From positions 3,618,174-3,682,173 of the forward strand of contig OU452223.1 of assembly GCA_911728455.2 (NCBI GenBank): DNA of 64,000 nt, read 5' to 3'. Numbering within the stretch: the first letter of the stretch is position 1; each line of letters opens with the position of its first letter. Positions 55,201 to 64,000 of this stretch are shown one piece after another. The notes below the pieces were generated by a model, which did no database searches, was not told the DNA's origin, and worked only from the letters and a program-made list of their open reading frames with translations. A program made the position numbers and the translations under genes. This DNA comes from Marthasterias glacialis. Lineage: Eukaryota > Echinodermata > Asteroidea > Forcipulatida > Asteriidae.

Positions 55201-56555
55201 TAATTCTTGTGACATAATGCATCTTGTTCACCTCATCTGGTAATACACGATCTGCAAACTCTCCCCTCCCCCCTCTCCGGTTAACAAGGGGGGGACCACA
55301 GCGCTTCAAATCCACCGTAACAAATTACCTAAAGTGGGTATGCGTGCCGACACCGTATCAAATCCACAGCCACCCTGCTGATTGGAGATACCAGCGCTTG
55401 TCAACACCTCGATTATCTTCATTACTCCTTACGGGATCATGGAGGTCTCTGCTCGCTCTCTTCACCAACATTCACACCTCAATAGAATTAACCACAGCAG
55501 ATTCGATTTCATAGATGTATTATTTCAAAATTTACCTGTTGTATACCTTGGCCGGAGACACACGGGGAGGCCCTCCTCCGTGCAACTGTACTTTTTATCA
55601 GGCCTTGCTTAAGGAGGTTGACTGCATTCAGAATAATTCAGCTAACGCCCACTCTTACTTCTGGTATACTTTGTGTCCTATCCACTTACGGTGAACTCAC
55701 ACTGAACTTACACCGTTCTTACACGAGCAAAACTGTTTGACCTCGTTGTTTCTGATGCATTCTTCTCCGATGTATGGTACTAATATTAGTTTATAAAAAC
55801 TCAAACAACACCATGCAAGGCAGACAGCCAAAAAGGTGGGTGGGAAAAGAACAAATCGAAATTCTAAATAAAAAACAAACAAAATAGTTTAAAAACTTCA
55901 TATTTTGCGAAGTAATGGCTCAAACAGATTTACTTCCTCTTCAAAAATAGACATGTCTTACTACCTAACAGAAATAACAAAAGTCGATAATTATATTTTA
56001 GCCGCACGTCGGTTTACAGCGCTCAAACTACGACTTATAAACTTGAGCGGTCGTGAAAAAATACACTTTTTAAGCTCATGAGAGCATCATCAGCTACTCG
56101 TTTGAAAGTGATTGATGTCCACGACGTAAAGGAGAAAACCATCTGATTTTGCAATCTCTAATCCCTGTCCAGTAGTTGATGTCACGCTATGTTTTTCCCA
56201 AACAGAAGAAAATACAAGGTAAACTCATTAATCCATCTCCACCAATCAGGGAGCTCGTTACTCACCGTCACGCAGTGAGAACCAAATGTTTTATATGACG
56301 CTGCGTGGTTGGCTAAAATCCATCAATTATTCCAACATTCCACGTTTGTTTTCTCTTTAAATCGACAACATATTCAGTTTTATTGGGATTAATAATACAA
56401 GAGATATCCATTTTAAAATTACTTTCAATACGGGAGAAAGGTACAATGGGTGATAACACGCGGTGCCGAATTTGAAAACAACAAAATTCTAAAACTATTT
56501 GGTGAAACAACGATGCTGTAATGAAGAAATGATCGCTTCCATAATGTTTTTGAAA
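55201..56555. other. No supported gene
   Basis: Short ORFs only. Confidence 0.35.
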
Positions 56556-56840
56556 TCATTTCAAATGATAAATGTATACGGATAGTCCACTGTAATCAAA
56601 ATCAAAGACCACAACATGATCGTGTGCCCCACGACTAGAAGGAACCGAGACGGTCAGTGTTCCGAGCCGTCCGTCCGGCGCGCCACCTCCCGCACCCTTC
56701 CCCCCGTAACTTGGCCGTGACAAAACGGCGGCTGCGTTGGCGAGATCCCCGGTAGTGACATGAGCAAGTGTTACGGAAACATTCCACTGGCAAGGATTAA
56801 TTGCCAAAAGCAAAAAGAAGAATGATCGGGTGGAATTCAT
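56556..56840 (-). CDS. Weak candidate first exon of a secreted protein
   Basis: The minus-strand ATG at 56840 opens MNSTRSFFFLLLAINPCQWN, which looks like a signal peptide, followed by a Gly/Ser/Ala-rich stretch (GGKGAGGGAPDGRLG) and HDHVVVFDFDYSGL before a stop. The GC content of 56640-56760 is higher than around it. No good splice donor or homologue is recognised. It may be chance. Confidence 0.2.
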   Translation of the reverse strand: MNSTRSFFFLLLAINPCQWNVSVTLAHVTTGDLANAAAVLSRPSYGGKGAGGGAPDGRLGTLTVSVPSSRGAHDHVVVFDFDYSGLSVYIYHLK

Positions 56841-59164
56841 GTAAAAAGACCCCCCAAAAAAGTGTGTGGGGGGTGGGGTGGTAGACAAACGATACATGAG
56901 GAAGATGGGGAGGTCTTGCATGGTGTAGTAAATGGCTAAAAGGAAATGGCTCGCCTTTCCGATCTATAAACCATCTGGAATGGGCAATGGTTACACACTC
57001 GTTCCCAGGAGGTTACAATGACTGACTTGCCTGAAACTAACCCACAGTGCAAGCGAAGGCATGTTTCTGCGCGTGTTGACAAGTTTGCTTTTCGGTTTTT
57101 TTTTTTTTTTTTTTTTAACTCTTCGCTCTTCACGAAAGTCAAAACAGTTTAAGAATTTGCCAGGCACTATAAGTCGTTTTAGGGCAGTATTTTATAAAGT
57201 GAACTCCCCGTTCAGTTTGGCAGGAACTGCTCTTCGCGTCTTTTTTCCGTCTAGAGCCAAAAATGATACAAAAAAAACTTGACCATGTTTCAATAATGAC
57301 CCCAGCCGTGAAGGTCATTATTGACCAGGGCGGTTTCCACCTCCTTGTATTTCCTCCACGTTAATGTTAGATGCGAATGGGCTCTGCATTCAAGACCGAG
57401 ACTATCTCTTGGTTTACTGTTCCCTCTTCCTGTCTTTACTCTATCAGTTTGTTTTTATCTTTCTACGTTCTTTGTTCCATAACTTGTAAATCCTTCCCCC
57501 AATTTCTTACTACCCCCCCCCCGCCCTACAATATTTGAAGATTATCAATCTGGGTAGATGGTAGACTAAAGCACCCTTGTTTTCTTGAGCTCTCAACACC
57601 AAACAATGTTAATATCAAAGCCACATTTGGATCTAGGCATGTAACCCAAAGCAAACTCCAGATTACGGCAAACTTCCGAGGATTGGGGGTGGTATTAGTT
57701 TCTCAAAACGTGGCTTCGGGCTTCTTGGATTCATTCATACCGTAGCCAGGGTGCTCTGTCGTTAATACCGACTTGATCCACTGCGAGCTTAGTTTCTAAA
57801 GTACACGCACATGTTCGGCCTGTTGAACTCCGTAGACGGGTCGGTTGTCAATAACTAGTAGGTCTAAGCCTACCCGTAGAAGCTCTTGCTCTACGGGTCC
57901 CGGACCTAATGCAATGTGCGCCAACTGTAGTGTACTGGTGGGTCTTTGAATAATTGTAGATAATTTATTTGAAACAGCCGGTCACGTCGTACCGTTGAGT
58001 TTTTGCACAGTTGAAAAGCTATCATGCATCATGATGTAACAGTGTGAACGTGTGAAATGAAAAACAAAGTGAACAGAATTCTTGTGAAAATGGCTTGCCG
58101 TTTATTCAGATTTCAACACTCGGTGTTTGATAACTTCCGATTTTGTGCTCCTCGCGGTGAACCACAAGCTGTGCCGGGCCACACTGTCATTAGCCCGGGG
58201 GCCCTCCGGGTTAAATTGTGTCCGGGCAGGCTTCACGGGTCCAAGGGTTTTCTGCGCGTGTCGCACGCCGCGCCGTGCTACAACGCAGCAGCGATGGGTG
58301 TGTCCGGCCCACAGCGCCCGGTGTGAACTTCTGCCAAAGACGGCAAGTATCACGTACGGCTAAATGGTTGCATAAACAATCTCTGACGTTCAATATTGGG
58401 GTGTTGTTGTCTTGGGGAAGTTCTTTTAAGTGACAATGGGAGATCGTCTAAGTTCTCCAGCCTTTGACCTTTGTTTTGCTTGTTAGCGAACAATAATAAT
58501 TTATGATTGTTTTTACACTTAATTTAATTAAGCGTTGTTTTTGTTTTAGTGGTGATGTCCAAACTTGCAGCTAACCACCCGCACGTCATGTGATTTAACC
58601 TCCAAAAGTATCGAATTATGCCTTGTCTCAATTTCAACCAAAATAAGTCAACTACCTCAATGCATTCTTGATAATAGAAATGATAAACCACAATAAAAAT
58701 AGAAGATTTTTTTGAAAAACTACCGACTTTCTCCGCAGAACGGACAGTCGGATATCATGTCATGAGTTGCATTCAATGGGGGGGAGGGGTGATTAGTGGC
58801 TTAGCCAGCATCTGTTTTTGCAGGGGGCAATATCAGTTGAGGTCAAGTCTAAAATTGCCTGATTATAGCAAATTTCTCGGAGTCTAGAGACTGACAGGGG
58901 GCAAGCGGGGGGGGGGCAGCTGTCCCCTTTACCCACCCCCTTGGCTACGCGACTTGGGAGAGGGAGTGACGACCTCGGGTGGGGACACCGCGCCGCTGAC
59001 TGCACCTGCAACCTTTAGGAAAAGTCAGTTATGTAGTGATCTAGGCCGCGTAGCCTCGGCCAAAACTGAAAAGATCTCAAAATGTTTGTGGACGGTTTCC
59101 AAACTATGTTGTAAAATGGGATGAGTATACCCAAAAAGCAAGGGTAAACTATAAAAACTTACTC
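56841..59164. other. No supported gene; GC-rich patch at 58150-58340
   Basis: The patch has open frames on both strands (CpG-rich DNA often does), plus GTCATTAGCCCG and GCATAAACAATC, homeodomain and Fox cores. Coding or regulatory use is undecided. Confidence 0.3.
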
Positions 59165-59257
59165 AGTCAAAACAGCGTTAATTGGTCAATTTAGACCTCA
59201 TTTTGACTAAAATTAGTCAAAAACGGTCTAAAATGACTAATTAAGGCTGTTTTGACT
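59165..59257. repeat. Nested inverted repeat (MITE-like)
   Basis: AGTCAAAACAGCGTTAATTG...TTTAGACC at 59165-59197 pairs with 59225-59257, with 3 mismatches in 33. Inside it TTTTGACTAA/TTAGTCAAAA forms a second hairpin. Confidence 0.85.
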
Positions 59258-59439
59258 AACTTTAGTTTTAGAGTGTAAAAGTGTTTGCGATATAAGTGAA
59301 ATAACCACCCCAGCTCGGATTTAAGACAACAATTTAATTAAAAGGCTTCAAGATAATTACTTGATTGTGTTTTAGATCTGAAAGTCGCTATTTATGTTTG
59401 TTTTCTTTGGTAGGAGAATCCCCTAACGCGATATCTGAG

Positions 59440-59680
59440 AACGCGGATTCTTCTTGACGCGGTATTAATACAACACTCTCGATGAATCATCCAACACGTT
59501 GACAGACTCGGCCGGCCATACTTATGCGAGCTCCCCCATTTGCAGTGATTTATAGCTTTCTTAATTTAATAATTACTCATTCAAGAGTGACCGCAAATAT
59601 AGAGTAAGTCCCTGGGGAACCATCGAAGTACAATAGCAAGATAACATAATGGGTTTCTTAATTACCCTTTCCGCAATCTT
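59440..59680. promoter_or_regulatory. Candidate regulatory block
   Basis: Unique sequence with GCGGTATTAATAC, GATTTATAGC, TTAATTTAATAATTACTC and TTCTTAATTACCC homeodomain-type cores. No ORF. Confidence 0.2.
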
Positions 59681-61274
59681 TAACTTTTAAAGACGATAGT
59701 GCGGTGTGTTGCCGTTTTGGGGGGAAAAAGTGGTTAATTGTGTTTTGGAAAAGGCGGGAAGAAGAAGGTGAAACAGACGACAGGTGAGGTGACAGACCTG
59801 TGGATGTTGAGGTGCGATGTCAGCTCCGGTGTGCTACGATGGAGTGATTTGGGTTGCGTATAGACAGAACTGCGTATGATGCTGACCACCATTAGATACA
59901 GCACCTTTCTCTATGCTACAGGCCTGTACAGTAGTGCGGTGACACAGGGCATTGCTTAAAGCAATACTTATAATTATGCTTAGCAAAGTTATGTGCTTAA
60001 CAGCATGGATGCAATTGAGCCTTGGTATAATTATTTTCCTGATGACCGCGAAACCAAATTGGGTTGTAGGGGGCATCAAGATGGCAGCGCAACCAAGAGT
60101 CGTTACTTCCTCTTGTGTTACTACCTAAACGACGGCAGTTCAAGGTTCCAAGATTAATGATCAGTGTGGTTGAGCCACAATAAAACTCCATCTAGAAACG
60201 ATTAGGTGATTTTCTCTCTGTTGTTGTCTTCTCAGTGGTCCTATTGAAGCGATTATGGCCCACAGCAAGGCCAAACCTATCTGTTTTAATTAGGAAGTAA
60301 TTACTAAAAATGATGAAGGCTGCATAGCAAGGATGCCGTGCACGCCTCACAGAACCGCGGCAATCCATCGATAAAAAAAAAAAAAAACATAGACCCAATG
60401 GTCTGTAATGGTATTGATACAATTTCAAAGGTTTTGTTTCTAAGTTTGAACGTAGACTGGTTCCCATACAGCCTCGGGTTATGGAGGAATAACCGAGTGA
60501 GGAAAGTTGGACCACAAAGCTATACAACCTCCACGGTTGGACCATCACTAATAATATTATGAAACACGCAAAAGCTAACCTAGTTTGTGTGGTAATGCGG
60601 GTGACAATGTTGTTTGCACTAAACAACGGAGTAAGTGTTTCTTCCCATGATGTGCAAGCATTGGGCCTATGCGATAATTATTATAACAATATTCCTGACG
60701 ATAGAGGGCAGTATTCAATCCACCAGCAAGCAATCTCAACGCGGAGTGGTGACAATGAAACTTCAATGATGTGAGACCTATAGCTTCAGTTTTTTGTGGA
60801 ATTTAACTACATTATGAAACTAGAAATTGAATTTCATTCATTTTTCAAATTGAAGTTTGCACCACACCTTTATTTTCTTGTTTTCTGTCGTAGGCCTCTC
60901 GTATCTAAACCAACCATTCCAAACGGCCATTTTGGATGGAATAAGTGACCAGCTTTATTCAATTTTCCGTTCAGTTTAATTTCCTTCCCCCTTGGTTTAC
61001 ATAGAATCAAATTTGAAGAAACTTCGCTTTCCTCGAGACTGACCAATACCATAACTGCTTCACAATGGTGATGTTTATCTCCAGCATTAACTTCTTTACT
61101 AACTATTGTGAACTGCCAATTAATGACGACACATAAATACTGTTTTCGACTGAGAACAGTCCATGTTTTATATCAATGAATCATTCGCGAAAAAAAGTTA
61201 CCGTAAAAACGGTAAGTTTCAGTAGTCCATTGCTTCTTTGACTTGTTTTCATGTTCCGGATGTCCCCAATTTAC
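59681..61274. other. No supported gene
   Basis: A family V-like end occurs near 59955-60010 (ATGCTTAGCAAAG, GTGCTTAACAGC). Confidence 0.35.
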
Positions 61275-61499
61275 CCGCAGGAAGAAGATTTTTTTTTGTC
61301 TTTTCGATCTGTTCGGATTATTTGTGCAGGGAACTTGAAGCTTTTTCGCGTCTGCTTCTTTGCTTTCTCATGGTGACTTTGATATGTCACAGCATGATGT
61401 TGCAAAGAATCACTTGACGTTTCACCCCAGCAATCCCTGGTCCCCAAATTCCCGTCGACGGTTTCGTCACCATCGTTCAAACTCTGATTTATTTCTGTG
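61275..61499 (-). CDS. Weak candidate internal exon, unknown protein
   Basis: A strong acceptor (GTTGTTTTATTCTCAG) and a donor (TGCGG/GTAAATTG) bound 225 nt open in one frame: TEINQSLNDGDETVDGN, CWGETSSDSLQHHAV and a basic end KKQTRKSFKFPAQIIRTDRK. Length is a multiple of three, so it is a symmetric exon. I do not recognise it, and no partner exon was found. Confidence 0.22.
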
Positions 61500-61803
61500 C
61501 TGAGAATAAAACAACTGTAGATTAATTTTTTACTTTTAAGAATGCTAACTATATCATTTCCCCCAGTGCAACACTGATGTGTGGCAAGCACGGTATACTC
61601 AGAGGAAACAAAGCTGTCTGAAATCGCTGCCACTTTCAAGATTTTTAAATCTACTGTTATTTCAATTGCATTGCTACAGAGGGGGGGGGACACCCCAAAC
61701 ATTGTACCATAATTTGCTTTAAGATCAGATGTTGCTTTTTTTTTTACAAAGTAAAGACTTAACGCATGCGGACAACATTTGTAATTTTGTCAAGACCAGG
61801 GGA

Positions 61804-61938
61804 GGATTTCACGAAACTAGTCCCAACTTAGGACTAATCCTAAACTATAACTAGTCCTAACTTATAACTAGTTAGGACTAGTTACTGGTCCTACCTCGAG
61901 ATAAGACTAGCCCTAGCGGCTAGCGCTTTGTGAAATCC
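61804..61938. repeat. MITE-like element (family U)
   Basis: GGATTTCACGAAACTAG and the right-end reverse complement GGATTTCACAAAGCGCTAGC are terminal inverted repeats. The interior repeats ACTAGTCCTAACTTA and TTAGGACTAGT. Confidence 0.75.
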
Positions 61939-61954
61939 ACACCTGGATCCACAC

Positions 61955-62110
61955 TTTGTGTGACAAACGTTTACATGAAATAACAATCCTGTGAAAAATT
62001 TGAGCTCAATCGGTCATCAGAGTCACGAGAAATAGTGGAACAATCTTATATTTTCACTGTTTTCAAACATTGGGTATTTGTACTCTTGGGATAAACACTA
62101 ATTGTTTTAC
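61955..62110 (-). repeat. Family Z fragment
   Basis: CCTGTGAAAAATTTGAGCTC, AATCGGTCATCAGAGTC and GAGAAATAGTGGAAC match the complement of the middle Z block (family order retained). Confidence 0.6.
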
Positions 62111-63148
62111 TGATTTCTCAGCGAATGTAACTTGTAAGCCTATTTCGAGTGAAGTTTTGCGTCATGACCGCCCTGACAATTTAAATTATGGTCAAACCTA
62201 TACTTGGAAACACCCTTTTCTTTAAAGATAAAAGTTATGAATGCCACACCCATTTCTTGAGGATTTGTGAATCACCAATCAAGGCTTGAAATAAAAACAG
62301 ACTGGCCCCTCATAACAATCCACACAGTAGATAATATTGTACACACTAGGAATCAAACAAGCTGCAGTATATCAAGGTGATCTTCTGTTTCTAAGTATAG
62401 CCTCTGACGTTACCAAAACTTCATCTTTGATCCGACTTGATCCGGAAATTTCAAATACCAGGGATGTAATGGTTTTATCAAAACCTGCGATGTGATGAGA
62501 TGGTTTATTTATTTTTATGGTATTTTGGGCCCAATTTAAGAACAGTTTTAGAAGAGCTTTTAAAAATTCATGAACCTATCTTCAAATTTAAGAACCCCCG
62601 AAACTAAAATTCTTGTCAAACTGTTATGACGAAATACCGAGACACGCATTGATAAGGCCGAGTTAGAGAATTAGTTACTGTTAGAGAATGACACTTCAAG
62701 TACTGACGAGATTAGCTATCTATCTATAAGTATGTCAACGTGGTATACCATAAAGCTTGTTTGGAAAGTTCAGCTTTATAGTTCTACATTGGATCCATTA
62801 CATAGAAGAAGTATACAGTAACTTCATGGGGAGTTCAGGACGAATGCAAAAGAAACAGTTTTTATTTCATTTCCATCCTTTCACCGCTTTTAGCTAATTA
62901 ACCAAACATGATCAACATTTCTTTCCTGACAGATTTGTATCAAAACAACTGTCTCCTCTCAGACCACGGGACAGCTCCATAGTGCCAGAAATCTTGTCAC
63001 AGTTAGATCACGTTTCCAATTGGAAAAGTTTAAAATTTATTTATGTTTTATCGGGTAACTTAACAGAATTCGAGTTCAATCTTGAAGACAAGTGAGTTGA
63101 ACGAAGAGATGACTGAGTATAATGGGGTATTAGGTGTACATGAGGTTT
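62111..63148. other. No supported gene
   Basis: A good splice acceptor (TTCTTTCCTGACAG at about 62934) precedes open reading in two frames but nothing is recognised. Confidence 0.35.
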
Positions 63149-63223
63149 GTGTACCTCACGGATGAGGTGTACCTCACTGATGAGGTGTACCTCACTGATG
63201 AGGTGTACTTCACTGCTGAGGTG
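63149..63223 (+). repeat. 18-bp minisatellite, about 4 copies
   Basis: GTGTACCTCACTGATGAG repeats at 63149, 63167, 63185 and 63203. The unit is a multiple of 3 and reads VYLTDE. Confidence 0.93.
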
Positions 63224-64000
63224 CTAGCAGGTTCTTTTACCTCACGCTTTGGAGGTACAACAGATGCTACGTTTTCAGAGGTTGACTGGCAAGTACAATG
63301 GGCTTGGCCCAGTACAGCCAAGCATGTACCCTTTTAATACTGAGGGTTCTCTGAAGAAAAGCTTTAAAGACCTTGTCAAGGATATTTCAGGAAACAACCC
63401 AAACAAGCGTAACACCTACAATGGTTCCTGAGGTAAATTGGTCTAATTTCCTGCCGAAAATTAATCCATGGGGAACGTCTATTCCCCCAAGTTCACCGCA
63501 TCATAACTTCCCCCCTCACGAGCTGAACAGGAAAACAAGAGAAATTCAGGGACAGCCTCCGGATATTTGGATTGGATAATCCAGTTTCCCTCTGCCAGGA
63601 TGATGCGAGGTGGTATCCCTTAATGACGCCATGTGGTTGGTTAGATGTGTCAACGCTTGATACGTGCATAGCCAAACAGGGGATCAGATGGATTAACTCT
63701 AATCTGAATTGACGCCTGACTGTAAGGCTAGTGTCGAATTCGGTTAATCAGAACATTTAACAAGAACCCACCAATAGTGAGTAATCCGCACAGGCTTGTC
63801 ATATCGTCGCCCAAATTAATTTTGTCTTTTTTTTTTCTTCTGGTGCGATCCCACATGGCGGGGGGCTCTCCTGTTTTGTAACTGTGTGATGGCAGTCCAT
63901 GCCTGCATTGAATTAACCGGGTTCTTTGAGTGGTATCTTGGGGCAATGTTGGTATAGGTCTATCTGTCAACGACAAAAGCATGGTGAGGCGCCCCAATAT
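63224..64000. other. No supported gene
   Basis: Nothing recognised to the window end. Confidence 0.35.

Noticed and set aside
55340..55520. Possible MRF helix III exon (HLDYLHYSL)
   Set aside because: Only a short chance resemblance to the LDCLSSIV motif, with no flanking family sequence.
62935..63093. Open frame after a strong splice acceptor
   Set aside because: Two frames are open, neither is recognised, and no partner exon was seen.

Overview
The window is animal nuclear DNA: spliced genes with long introns, AT-rich intergenic sequence, and a dense load of tRNA-derived SINEs, fold-back/MITE-like elements, LINE and LTR-element fragments. The bHLH domain of the one complete regulatory exon, and repeats that I associate with echinoderm genomes (GGGCCCAATTTCAT-type termini, SINEs ending in GCGCTATATAAGAA), point to an echinoderm. 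I cannot name the species.

Region 1 (1.4-20.6 kb, minus strand) is a nearly complete histidine acid phosphatase gene of the lysosomal/prostatic type (ACP2/ACP3-like). I could place every coding exon to the base: nine constant exons, then two last exons, one at 5.2 kb and one at 1.4-1.6 kb. Each of the two accepts the same split codon and encodes its own membrane segment and cytoplasmic tail. The inferred isoforms are 445 and 448 aa, with the catalytic RHG and HD motifs and a signal peptide. The introns hold a 49-bp satellite with a higher-order repeat, a 95-bp minisatellite, fold-back elements up to about 640 bp, SINEs, a LINE 3' end and a pair of divergent tRNA-like heads. A decayed Gypsy-type retrotransposon fragment interrupted by a MITE lies beyond the 3' end of the gene.

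Region 2 (20.6-35.7 kb) is intergenic, between two divergent genes. I see no convincing gene in it. It has repeats (including a W-X-W composite and compound microsatellites) and a few unique, GC-balanced blocks rich in homeodomain, POU and GATA core motifs that could be enhancers.

Region 3 (35.77-36.34 kb, plus strand) is exon 1 of a myogenic regulatory factor (MyoD family): 193 codons with the whole basic-helix-loop-helix domain and a consensus splice donor. Its later exons were not recognised in the remaining 27 kb.

Region 4 (36.3-64 kb) is mostly intron or intergenic sequence with dispersed repeats, hairpins, candidate regulatory sites (a palindromic nuclear-receptor element at 54.7 kb) and two weak minus-strand exon candidates at 56.6-56.8 and 61.3-61.5 kb.
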